From Prunella strophiata (taxonomy: Eukaryota > Chordata > Aves > Passeriformes > Prunellidae): a DNA stretch of 64,000 bases. The notes beneath the pieces are model-generated. The model saw only the letters and a program-made list of their open reading frames with translations, had not been told where the DNA came from and did no database searches. The stretch is taken from positions 19,754,771-19,818,770 of the forward strand of contig JAZBQD010000021.1 of NCBI GenBank assembly GCA_036583965.1. The letters are read 5' to 3'. Position 1 is the first letter of the stretch; the number at the start of each line of letters is the position of its first letter. Positions 22,501 through 33,156 of this stretch are shown here, piece by piece. The position numbers were made by a program, and so were the translations under genes.

Positions 22501-24028
22501 TTTGCCACAGCAGCTTCCTCAGCAAACCCCAGGCTGTGAGCTTGGGGTGAGGACAAGGCTCCCTGGGAGAGCTCCTGGAGCTCTCTTGCTTTGGTGGAAC
22601 TCTTTCCTCTGAACCTCAGAATTCCAGGGATTGATATAATTGATATAAACTTCAAATTTGGTGCATTTTGGATGGATATTCCCAAGCAAATGGTTAAAAT
22701 AAGGAAAAGGTGAAGGAACAGAAGTTTGCTTTCCCTGTTACTATTTTCATTTTCCTTTTACTGTGTGGTCACAGTAAAATTTTTTCTTCTGGAATCCTAG
22801 AGTTTTCTTTCCCTCTCACCCTGGTTTAGGGCGAAGGTTTGAGCTCCCCCCTCCTCCTGGCTCCTTTGAATGGGGGAAATGAGGAGGTTTCTTAGGAATA
22901 TTCTGTTCCCTCCCTGCTTTCTGCCAGTTGGCATCTCTGCAGCCTCTCCACTACTGCATATTTGGGGATGCAGGAGATTTCTCCTGTTCTTTGAGGTTTG
23001 CTGGAATTTCTGTCAGCTCCTCTGGGCAAAACCACCCAGATTTCATTGGGAAAAGCCAACATGGAGCTGAACTGTCTCTGGTGGTGTTTGCTTGGGAAGG
23101 AGCAGCCTCTGCCCTGGGTTTGTCGGGATCAGCCGTGTTTTGTCTGGGAATTGCAGCAAACAGAATGATTTGGGGTTTTATTTGCATTCTGCACATCCAG
23201 CCCCGTGGAGCACTCCAGGGTGGCATTTTTATCCTGTTCCAGCTGTTTGCAGCTGTTTCCCTGCTGCTTGGGCTCCCAGATGTGCTCAGCAGCTGCATCC
23301 AGCCCCAGTTGTGGTTCTGTGGAGCTCGCTCGGAGCGTGGCAGGGAGGGGAGGTGGCAGATGCCTGAGGGGTCTTTTGGAGGTGTCCCCTCCAAGCTGGA
23401 TTCCTGGAGAAATTCCCTTGGGTGATCCTGCAGCTCCTGGGATCCCTCAGGAGTGGCTGGGGAGGGATCCCAGCATTGGTGGCCCTTTCCTGGGCTGGGC
23501 ACCTTGCCAAACATCCATGGATTTACTGATGTGGGTTGGGGTTGGACCATCAGCTCCAAATGCCATTCCCAGCTCTCAAAGCCTGGAAAAACCCCAAAAT
23601 CCTGCTCTGCTGAGTCACCTTCCACAGGGATCCTGCCCTGGGGTGATCCCTGCCTTAGGAGAGGGCATTTGAATGCTCCTGACTCCTCAGGTTAATTGGA
23701 GGATGAATATTCCTGACCCAGGGAATCAAACAACCAAAGATGGATTCCCACAAAGATTTCAGCACCTGATTCCAGCCTCCAAACCATCCAGAGCAGCTGA
23801 GGGCAGGGAAAAGGGGAGGAATAAATATTTCCTAAAGGAAGTGTCATATCCAGAGCATGGATCCAGCTCCAGAAGAATTCCTTCTGTGGGATGAGCCCTT
23901 GGGCAGCCTGGAGGATTAGTTTAGATGTTGCCTCTGGATCTGAGCTCTTTTTTGGCTCAGTTCCTTCCCTGGAAAAGGTGCATCTGTTGATTCATGCCCA
24001 CGAGGGTTGGGTACCTGAAAGCACAAAG
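19581..24028. other. Unique stretch, 4.4 kb, without recognised repeats
   Basis: No CR1, SINE or tandem array is visible over more than 4 kb, the longest such run in the left half. It includes an AT-rich segment at 20560-20650 and a short direct repeat ATGAAATCC near 21297-21320. The reverse frame of 224 codons at 22951-23625 overlaps forward frames of 165 and 155 codons and shows no family resemblance. Confidence 0.4.
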
Positions 24029-24207
24029 ATCATGGACTGGTCTGGGTGGGAAGGGACCTTAAAGCCCATCCAGTTCCAATCCCAACACCTTCCCCTGTCC
24101 CAGGCTGCTCCAAGCTCCAGCCTGGCCTTGGGCACTGCCAGGGATCCAGGGCAGCCACAGCTTCTCTGGAATCTGTGCCAGGGCCTGCCCACCCTCACAG
24201 GGAAGAT
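24029..24207 (-). mobile_element. CR1 LINE, 3' end fragment of about 180 bp
   Basis: GATCATGGACTGGTCTGGG, GGGACCTTAAAGCCCATCCA, CAGCCTGGCCTTGGGCACTG and CCACCCTCACAGGGAAGATG identify the copy. Compared with the more complete copies it lacks the CATGGGCAGGGACACC block, an internal deletion of about 15 bp. Confidence 0.9.
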
Positions 24208-24825
24208 GAAAGGGACACTTTGGAATTGGAAATTGGCTTTTTTTTTCTGTTCTTTATCCCATCTGGGGGTACTCTGGGTTTTCCCCTGGCACTGCTGATC
24301 CACACTCCACGTGTCCAGCTGATGGAAATCAGGAGGTGGAATGACATCATCCCACCCTGCAGGAGTTTAATCCCACTTGACAGGAGCAAACCTTTCCCTT
24401 TTCCTTTTGTTCTTCCTTCTTTTTCTCTTCACACAGAATCCTTGTCTTTTTCCAGAGTGGACAAAGGATGAAACCAACTTGGAAAGTCCTGAAAGAGCCT
24501 CACTGTCACTTCTCCAGCTTTAATTTCCCTCTGGCTTCAGCTCCATCCTTTTCCAATTGCATCCTCTCTATTCCCTATCTTTGATTGGAAACAGGACCTT
24601 TTCCAAATCCTATTTAGGGTTTTAATAACCCTGAATGCATCCTCTGAGCACACAAACAATCCTTGTGGGAAGATCCCAGGTGAATCCTGGGTTCTTGGGA
24701 GCCAGATATTCCATGCTGCTGGCTGGGCATGGCATGAAGGGTGCAAAAAGATGGAAAAAAGCAGTTTCCAAGGAAGATAATTCCTATGTCTTAGGGAAAA
24801 AAAGTGAAATGGCTCCACAGTGACA
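24208..24825. other. Unique non-coding DNA
   Basis: Pyrimidine-rich at 24385-24460, otherwise featureless. Confidence 0.4.
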
Positions 24826-24972
24826 AAGAAGCTGTGGCTGCCCCAATCCTGGAGAAGTCCAAGGCCAGGTTGGATGGGGCTTGGAGCAACCTGGGACAGT
24901 GGAAGGTGTCCCAGGGGTAGGGTGGGATGATCCTGAAGGTCCCTTCCAAGCCAAAGCATTCCATTATTTTCT
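24826..24972 (+). mobile_element. CR1 LINE, 3' end fragment
   Basis: Sense orientation: AAGCTGTGGCTGCCCCAATC, GGCCAGGTTGGATGGGGCTT, GAGCAACCTGGGACAGTGGA and GGTCCCTTCCAAGCCAAAGC, ending at ATTCCATTATTTTC. The block between GGTGTCCC and GGGTGGGATGATC is shortened. Confidence 0.9.
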
Positions 24973-27270
24973 CTGGAGGGAATAACAGTGCCCTTGAGGA
25001 AGCTGATGCGGAGTAAATTATTAAATTTTGACTCTAATTCTGTGAAGAATGGGAGTGGTGGAATTCCTCCTATCAACTTTCCATTAATTTTGACAAGAAA
25101 AACCAATTTTTCAATGGAATGTTCTCCATTTAAAACAGTTTGCTCCTCCTGAGGGCATCCACAAACCTTTCCTTATCAATTCTGGGAAAACTTCCCATTA
25201 TTCCTTCAGTCTTCCCTTCACCTGGAGCTGGGTGTTGTTTGTTGGGAATTTGAATGTGTTTTCTGCCCATCACCACTGAATGAATAATCCAAGTTTTTGC
25301 CTGAGCTGCCTTAATTTGGAGCAGGCTCAGGTTTTGTCTCGTGGAGCAAATTCCCACCAGGAATGTTTGGATCCTGGGTTGGATCTGATTTCTTTCCATA
25401 GGGCCCTGAAGCTGTGCCAGCCCCAGCACCTCCTGCTTTGGGGCAGGGCTCTTTATGGGCTGCAGCAGAATCTCTCTTTCTTCCAGACTTCCCTGAGCTC
25501 TCTTCCACCTGGAATTCTGAGCCACAGGAAGGCCATAAAATGTCTGCTCCTGGAACTCCTGTCAGACCTCCATGGTTTGTAACAGGACCTTTTCCCCAAT
25601 AATCCAAATTTCCACCACTTGTGGTCACGGTGGGATGTGCCCACAGGACCCATGAGCTGGTTTGGTTTTTTTTTTCCTGGATAAATTGTGCTGCCCTTCC
25701 CTGTGCTTTTCCCAAACCCTTGGCATGGCCACAGCTCCATCTTTTCTCTGGGAAATCTTTGTGCTGCTCAGCCCTGTGTGGTTGGGAGCACGTGGATCAG
25801 GACTGACAGGTTCAGAGGGAGCTGGGTCATCCTCCAGGAGCCCCAGAGCTCTGGAGCACACCCACAAAACCCTTGGGCACCCCTGGGGTCTCAGCACAGC
25901 CCCCAGGCCTTGGTTGTGCTCCCATAAAACTGGGAATGCCACGGGATGGATCATTGTTGATACTCCAGACACCTCCATCCCAAACCTGTGCAGCCTCTTT
26001 GGATTCCAGCCTGGAGAGTGCTCCCCAGGAAACCTCTTTTTCTGGATTCCTAGAGAGGGGGAGAAGTTTCCAAGCTCCCAAGTTCAGTTTTCTCACCTCC
26101 AAAAAATGCCTGGAGTTGAAATGTTGGCGATAAAAGATTTTTCAGGGCGTGGGTCCCTCTCCTGAACTCCCTGCTCATCCCTGGGAGCTGTGTCCAAAGA
26201 AAAATAAGGAGTTTTGAGCAGGAAACAAAAAGCATTTTGCAAGGAACCAAGCAGGGAGAGGAGCTGCTGCTCTCTTCTTCTAGCTGATCCATTTATGCTG
26301 AGCTCCTAAATATTTCTGAAGGGTAACAACCCAGAAAAGGTGGGAAGAGCTCAGCATGTGAACAAATGGCTCTTTGATCTGTGTGTTTTTAATCAAACTG
26401 GCTTCATGGCATCTCCAAAACCTATTTCCTGGGCACAGGAATGTGATTTTTCTCACAAATTCTGTGGAGAAAAGCCAGGGCAGTGCCCAGCTTGGTGTTG
26501 GGCTGCAGGGCTGGGTGTGGTGGGGCTCAAAGCCTGGCAGGAATTGGCCACTCTGAGTTTTCAGCTCTTTTTGCCAGAATCTAAATCTGCATCCAGTGCA
26601 GAATTCCATCTGTGCCTGCTGCTTGGAGCAGGGAGGAGGGAGCACATCTGGCCAGATGTGCTGGACACGGGTTTGCAGTGCAAGCCCAGCTGTGAGGGCT
26701 GTGATGGTCTCATCGCCTTCGTGGTGGTGATACCCAAAATATCCCAAAATTCTGCTTAAAAATAGCCCAGGATCTCTCCCCTTCCTCCTGTTATGGCCAG
26801 AATCCCCACAAATGGGTTTTTTGGGAAGGGTTTTTGGTGTGGAACAGGGAGAATTAGGGAGAAAAGTTACTCTGTGCTTTGCGCTCTGCTTTGGTTTAAT
26901 CGTGTGATGAATGGAGCCTCCAAATGTCTCCTTTGGGATCTGGAGGGAACCTTTGCAAGGAAAATGGGAATTTCTGAACTCGAGGATTATTAGGAATCCT
27001 GGATAATGGAAATGTGCTGGGTACCAAATAATTAATTGTATCAATCACTGAGTAACATAAATCAGTGTTCAGTGTAAATCTTTGTCCTGTCACTTTCACA
27101 GATCCTTTCAGATTGGCTTTGAATTTGACTTTTTCCTCTGGATTCACTTGGAAAACACATTTTCCCAGGTGCCAGACATCTTTGTGCATGAGAAGCTTTT
27201 TTTTTTTTTTTTTTAAGGACAGTTCAATATTTTTTGAATAAGTTGTAGTGCTTTAAGTGAAGAATTGAAT
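24973..27270. other. Unique non-coding DNA with T18 run
   Basis: No gene recognised. A run of 18 T at 27197-27214 precedes a CR1 fragment by about 55 bp but is not part of it. Minus-strand frames up to 254 codons (26280-27044) have no recognisable domain. Confidence 0.4.
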
Positions 27271-27355
27271 GATGGAAGGTGTCCCCACTGCTGGCAGGGG
27301 GTTGGAATGAGCTGAGCTTTGTTCCCTTCCAAACCAAACCATTCCACTGTTCTGT
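27271..27355 (+). mobile_element. CR1 LINE, terminal piece
   Basis: GATGGAAGGTGTCCCCACTG, GGGGGTTGGAATGAGCTGAG and CCTTCCAAACCAAACCATTC give the outer 85 bp of a sense-orientation copy. The end shows one CR1-type octamer-like repeat (ATTCCACTGTTCTGTGG). Confidence 0.85.
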
Positions 27356-28832
27356 GGAGGTGAGGTCATAAAAAGAGCCTGGACTTTGATCTCTTTACAT
27401 TTGGCTGGAATCTGCAAATCATGTGGAGGTTCAACTTTTCCAGAGCCATCCCTGAGCAAAGGCTGCTGGTGACACTGGGAGGGAACAGAGATGGACCAGG
27501 CCTTCCTTGAATATCATGGCAGAGGATTTTAGGATCACCAGGGTTGTGTGACACCAAATTTCTGCCAAAATTGGGGGGTTGGAGGTGACTTCTGCCCTCA
27601 TCCTGCTCTCCTCCAGCACATCCATACGGTGTCCACACCACTCAGATGTTCCCCTCCCCTCCTGCCAAATTTCCAGCTGCTGCAAATGAATGCTGAAGTT
27701 GCTGTGAGCTCATTGTCGAGGCAAACAGCTGGTGCTGCTGGAATATAGGTTTGGATGGGGTTCCTTGGGATGGGAATGTCATTAATGCCTCTGTGTGAAG
27801 TGAAGTGAAATGAAATGAAATTAAATTCCTCCCGTGCGCCCCGCGGGATTCCAGCGCTCGGAGTTCAAGGGAAACGGGAAAAATCCCTTCAGTGGGGCTC
27901 TCAAAGTTGAGCTCCCACCAGGGGAGGGTCAGTTTGTGACCTGGGCACTCCGAGTGTCTGAAAATCCGCCTGAAATTCCAATTTCCTGCTCTTTATTGCT
28001 CGGGGAACGTTCAGCCTAATTGGAGTCGGTAGGGAAAAGGCAGAGTTAAGGTGATGATGATGATGGTGATGGAGCTGCTGGGATTGCAGCTTTTCTGGGA
28101 GTTCCCCTCACAGGTGTGAAAATGAGGCATTTCCTGCTGTCTCCTGGGCTGTCAGCGGGCTCTAAGAGCTGCAGTGAGTCGGGATAAAAATCGGGATCCC
28201 TCCTCTTTGCTGGCCAGGCTTTCCTCACCTTCCTGCAGGGAGGAATGGGAGGGGAATTGCTCCAGGAGGAAAAATCCTCCCCTGGTTACAGCCAGAAGGT
28301 GGAATCTGGATCTGCAAACTCTTTTCAACCCTGGACATGTTGTTCACCACTCCCAAAATGCTTTCCCTAAATTGCAGGTGCCAGCTCTTGGGTGCATCCC
28401 CACAACTTCCCCCTGAGCAGCAGGGAGAGTCCCAGGTGGGAATTCTGCTGGCAGGCATGGGCTGGGCCCTGTAACAAATATTAGGGGTGTGCAAAAAAAA
28501 AAAGGGGGGGAAAGGAAGGAAAAGCCCACCTGCCTTGTTTTCAGCAGCCCTGAGTCCATTGTCTCTCCTCAGAACATCCTGCTTGGCAGCTGAGCCCTCT
28601 CCCCAGAGCTTTTCCACACCCCCTCTCCTTCCTGCAGGAGAACGTGGCTCTGCAGATGGAGGTTGTTTGCTTTGTGGTTACAGATCCATGGAGAAATTAA
28701 AAAGGGAGGGAAGAAAAATCCCCAACTTTTCCTTTTTTTAGGTTTAGAGGGTGGAGTCACTCTGTCTGTTCATCTTGGGTTTCACCAAACTCCAGGGCTG
28801 GGATGGGAGGTGAGCTCCCAGTGAGGAATCCC
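27356..28832. other. Unique non-coding DNA with small simple repeats
   Basis: Holds a short (TGAAG/TGAAA)n tract at about 27797-27824, a brief CG-rich spot at 27833-27860 and an A11G7 junction at 28493-28510. No gene recognised. Confidence 0.45.
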
Positions 28833-28942
28833 AGACTGGATTGGGTGGGAAGGGGCCTTAGAGCTCCTCCAGTTCCAACCCTGCCATGGATTGTTCCAGG
28901 TTGCTCCAAGCCCCATCCCTTGAGCTCTTCCAGGGATGGGGA
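28833..28942 (-). mobile_element. CR1 LINE, 3' fragment lacking the terminus
   Basis: GACTGGATTGGGTGGGAAGG, AGCTCCTCCAGTTCCAACCC, GGTTGCTCCAAGCCCCATCC and CTTCCAGGGATGGGG are clear. The expected ATCATGGAATGG terminus is mutated to AATCCCAGACTGG. A deletion removes the block between GCCATGG and TTCCAGG. Confidence 0.87.
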
Positions 28943-30957
28943 AAACCCAGCTGTGAGCATCCAGGTGTGGGGAAGGGATGTGGGCAGGCAGGGAGGAACT
29001 GGGAGATGATTCCAAGGGAGGAATTGCTCTCTGTGACCTTCCCAGGGCTGGCAGTGCTCCTGCCTCCAAGGATAATGCACCTGATGAGGATTTTTAGGAT
29101 GGGAAAGAGCAGGATAAGCAGGATGGTGGTGAGGGGGCTTCCAAACTACACCCAGAATATCCATCTCCTGACACATGAGTGGTCTCCCAGCTCCCCTTGG
29201 AGTGTGTTGTTGATCCATGTTGGGATTTGGCATTCAGGGATTGCAGCACTGAGCATCCAGAGGCTCAGGGAAGCTGGGAAGGAGCAGCCAACTGTGCCAG
29301 CCTTGTCCTTCCTTCTCCTCACCCCTCCTGGCACAGCAGGGGGAGGGGATGTGAAACTCCAGCTCTCCAGGCTGGAAGTGTTCCTTTGGGAATGGGATGG
29401 ACAGGAGAGCGCGGGGCAGCCAGGGGATGTTTGTGGGATGACACAGTTAACGACTGCCCCGCTCATTTTGTGGATGTGCTGGAAGTTCAGGAGGTCCAGT
29501 GGAGCTGGGGTGGGAGGTGGGTAAATGGAGACCTTGTCAGGGGCGTGGGGCTCCCTCCAGGACCACCCAGGATCGCTCCAGCTTCCGGCAGATGCAGCTG
29601 AGATCCCTCTGCTGCCCGTGGCCACAGCTCAGCCTGAGGATGAGTGGGCAGGAGGAGCAGTCCCAGGGGCTGGAGCTCACGTCAGAGGATGCTGGGTGGG
29701 ATCAGAGGGAAGCAGGAGCAGGGGGTGCTGGGATAAATGGGGATGGAGCCGGGCACTGCCCTGGGAGCAGAGCTGCCACTGCCATGAGAGAGCTCCGGGA
29801 GGTTCCCGTGGGATCCCGTCCCTGCGAGGGACTCTGGAGGCACTGACCTGCCAGGTGAGGGCATTGCCCAGGTTGCTGCTTGTTTCCAAGCCCTGCCACC
29901 CACACGGAGCTGGAATTCCTCAGGAGGAACCTTGGGGTGAGCCCTGGCTCTTGGGATGGTTCACTGTGGAGTTTTCTCTGTCCAGTGCTCTCCCCATCCC
30001 ACCCATTCCTCCTGAGAGGAGGGCTCATCCTCCTTCCTCCCATCCAGGGCTCTCTGAAGGGAGCAGGCAGCGAGGGGAATTTGGGATTGGCACTTTGCTG
30101 GCTTGGTTTGTTTGGGGTTGGTTGGTTTGTTTGTTTGTTTGCTCCAAATGGTTTTCCTCTGGCTCCAGCTGGAGCCTTGCCCCAAGCTCCAGGGGGTGTT
30201 TTTTGGGGAATCAAAGGACCTTTATGCTGTGAAATGCAAATGTGAGGGTGCTGTGCAAGGCAGGCTGAGGGCTTTGTAAATTTATATATTTGTGTTTATA
30301 AAAGCCCTTTTATTTCCTTGGAATTCTGTGGCTGTGCTGCTCTAACAAAGTGAGCTCTGATTCAATTTGTGGTTCTTATCCAACCTGCAAACAAGGCTGA
30401 CTTCTGGAAGTGCTTTAAAACCCATCAATTCCGGCAGGCTTTTCCTCTCAGAACTCATTACAGCATTTTCCTCCTTTGTTTCTTCCTGAGTCCCACACTG
30501 TAACTCAAGTATCCTGCCCTGGGATGCATCTCAGAGGTGAAATCCCTGGAATTCTGCACGGGTTTCACCACAGGATTCCTGTTCTGTTGCACTAAATGAG
30601 TCTACTCAAGCCCTTGGTTCTTTGGGGATTTTTATTTCAGTTGTTGTAACCAACTTTACATTTTTCACATCCCTTTTGTTGCCTGGCTTTCCATCTTTTA
30701 CCTTTGCAGAGGTAAAGTCATGTGCAGTATCATTATTGCTGGAATGGTCTTGAAGGTTCATTATGGCACAAGGAAAACGAGCTGGGTTTTGTCCTCTGAT
30801 TTATTGTTGCACCTGTCTTGCAATAATTTAATTTTAAATTATCTTAGTTTTAAACAAATGAATAGGGGAAAATTTAATAAAAGCTGGAAATCCAGGGCAC
30901 TATTTTAGTTTGGGGTGTTGTGAGGCAGGGCAGGAGCTGTAATTCCAGGGATGAGTT
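28943..30957. other. Unique non-coding DNA
   Basis: The sequence is GC-moderate at 29380-29860, with open frames on both strands and a short (TTTG)n tract at about 30124-30140. At 30260-30330 an AT-rich block (TTTATATATTTGTGTTTATA) and at 30590-30900 another AT-rich block stand out. No exon or repeat family was recognised. Confidence 0.4.
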
Positions 30958-31160
30958 GGAGAAATCCTTCACTCTCCAGGGTGGGGAGACCCTGGAATAG
31001 ATTTCCCAGAGAAGCTGTGCCTGCCCCTGGATCCCTGGAGATGTTCCAGGCCAGGCTGGAGGGGGCTTGGAGCAATATGGGACAGTGGAAGGTGTCCCTG
31101 CCATGGCAGGGGTGGAATGGGATGAATTTTGGGATCCTTCCAACCCAAACCATTCTGTGT
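30958..31160 (+). mobile_element. CR1 LINE, 3' end fragment of about 200 bp
   Basis: Sense orientation: CCAGGGTGGGGAGACCCTGG, CAGAGAAGCTGTGCCTGCCC, GGCTTGGAGCAATATGGGAC, GTGTCCCTGCCATGGCAGGG and CCAACCCAAACCATTCTGTG. The end is intact. Confidence 0.92.
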
Positions 31161-33075
31161 GAGGCCTCTGAATTGGAGACAACTGGTCTGTTCTCAGAGC
31201 TGCTGGCTGGAGCTGGGAAATTGGGAATTTCAGGCTTGCAAACCAAAGCAGACAGGCAAGAAGGGATGGAAAGCTCCTGTTGGGAGCAGTGGCATGCTGG
31301 GGAGCAGATGCAGCCAAGATGCTGCTCAGGCCCTCAGACACTGCCACATTTTCCCAATCTTATTTCCCTCCCCTCTGGCAGGAAGGGAGGAAATGCCAGG
31401 GATCTTCCTGAGGGATGTTGTGTCTGCAGGCAGAGGTTTTCCACCAAGCTTTGTTTTCCCACAGGGAGTCTTGTTTTGGTCTCCCTACTCCTGGTAGCTG
31501 TTGTTTGCTGGGTTAGCTGCAAGTCTGATAAAATCTGGATGGGTTGGAGAAATCTGAGGGATTCTCTCTCCTTGGGAAAAGCCTGGCTGAGATTCAGGTG
31601 CTGTTTTTATCCTTAATGCTCCAAGCTCAAACTGTGGCAGCTCCTCACGTTCTCTGCACCCCAGGAGAGGTATTTGTACAAAATGCTTTCCTTTAAGGGC
31701 AAATCTTCCACCAGAAAATTCCTCAAAAGTTCTCGGGGTTGGGATGAAATGTGCCAGCCTTGCTGTTCCAAACTCTGCTGGGAAAGGAAGAAGTAGAGCT
31801 GGTGAGCTCCTGATTCACCTGGATGGGAGGGAAGGGGGAAGGAGGTGCAGAGATGATCCCAGAGTGTGGAATGAGCCCTTTTGAGGCAGAATCCTCCAAG
31901 CACCAATGGCTGGGAGTTGCTCAGAGTTGGATTTATCATCTTTGAACTTTGATTTTTAATCAGAACCTCCCAGTCCTGTCCTCCACCCTGACAGGCTGAA
32001 AAAGCAGCTCCTCTTTGCTCCATCCTGTGTTTAAATCCCTTTTTCTGTGTGTGGAGAGGAGGATTTTGTCTGGGTTTGGGAGGAAATTTAAAAGACCCTT
32101 TGCTTGAGGAGATGCTGGAATCCTGAGTCATCTGGAGCATCCCAAGGACTCCATGTGCTTGCCTGGAGCTCCATCCTAGCTCTGAGTTATGGTTTGGAGT
32201 TACAGCTTTAAGTTCTAGCAGATGGATTCATCCTGCTCAGATCCCAGAGCAATAAACACGACAAATAATTCACGGATGCACAAAGTCCCCAGGGTCCTCC
32301 TAAAGCCCTTAATCACTGCCTGGGGCTTTTCTCCCTCCATGCTAATGAGCCTTTCTGTTTTCCATGGATCTTTCTCCTCTGCAAGGGTGCTTTAACTCAA
32401 GAATCCCAGATTTAAAGTGAGTCAGAGCGAGGCTTTGAGGCTGCAGAGCAAGTGCTGCTCCTGTCCCAAGAAATTTCTCGGGAAATCTGAAAGGGATTTT
32501 TCTCAGCAGCTGTTTGTGTCTCTGGGGGTGAAATTAGGTGACCTATATTCCATGGAAGGGCTGCAGGACAGGGCTCGTCCCGAGGCAGGAATTTCACTCC
32601 TGATAAATAATAATCAAATCAAAAAGGAGGAAACCACATCTGACTCTTGATCCCGCTCAGACTCTGCCCGTTCCCAGGAGCCAGCGTGACTAATGGGATT
32701 GCTCCAGGGCAAGCTGGATATTTCACTGGAGTAAAAATAAAATCCAGAAGCCCAGACTGGTGTGTGTGACGTGAGTCATCCTCAGGCTTCTGCAGCTCCA
32801 GCCCTGCTCCGTGGGATCAGACAGCAGATCCTGCTGAGCTCCGTGCCAGGGGCAGGAAGGGCACGAAAAGTCCTGAAAAAATAACTGGGAGGTGACTCTG
32901 CCATGCTTGGAATTGCTCTGACTCCGTGGCTGGAGTATTGGGGTGTTATCCAAATTTTGGCATGGAGCACAGAGGACTGCTCAGCCTCTTTGTGATCCCA
33001 GTTTTGGAAGTTTTCCAGCTGGGATTGCTCCTTGTGCAGCCATGGGCAATGTGTGACATTCCCACCTTCCCAGGA
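31161..33075. other. Unique non-coding DNA
   Basis: No repeats are recognised. The section at 32215-32380 (AATAAACACGACAAATAATTC and GCTAATGAGCC words) is balanced in composition and complex, the kind of sequence often conserved between birds, but this is a guess. No exon is supported. Confidence 0.4.
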
Positions 33076-33156
33076 GGTGCTGGGGAGAGGGAAGGTGTCC
33101 CTGCCCATGGACCAGGCTGAGCTTTGAGGTCTTTTCCAACCCAGACCATTCCATGG
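33076..33156 (+). mobile_element. CR1 LINE, terminal piece
   Basis: GGGAAGGTGTCCCTGCCCAT, CTGAGCTTTGAGGTCTTTTC and CAACCCAGACCATTCCATGG give the last 75 bp of a sense-orientation copy. The GGCAGGGGTTGGAATG block is deleted. Confidence 0.82.

Noticed and set aside
27197..27214. T18 run as a minus-strand retrotransposon poly(A) tail
   Set aside because: No element body lies on the expected side, and CR1, the only family nearby, ends in octamers rather than poly(A).
31400..31500. Possible exon around a TTTGTTTTCCCACAG acceptor
   Set aside because: The frames after it close quickly or lack a donor, and no known protein is recognised.
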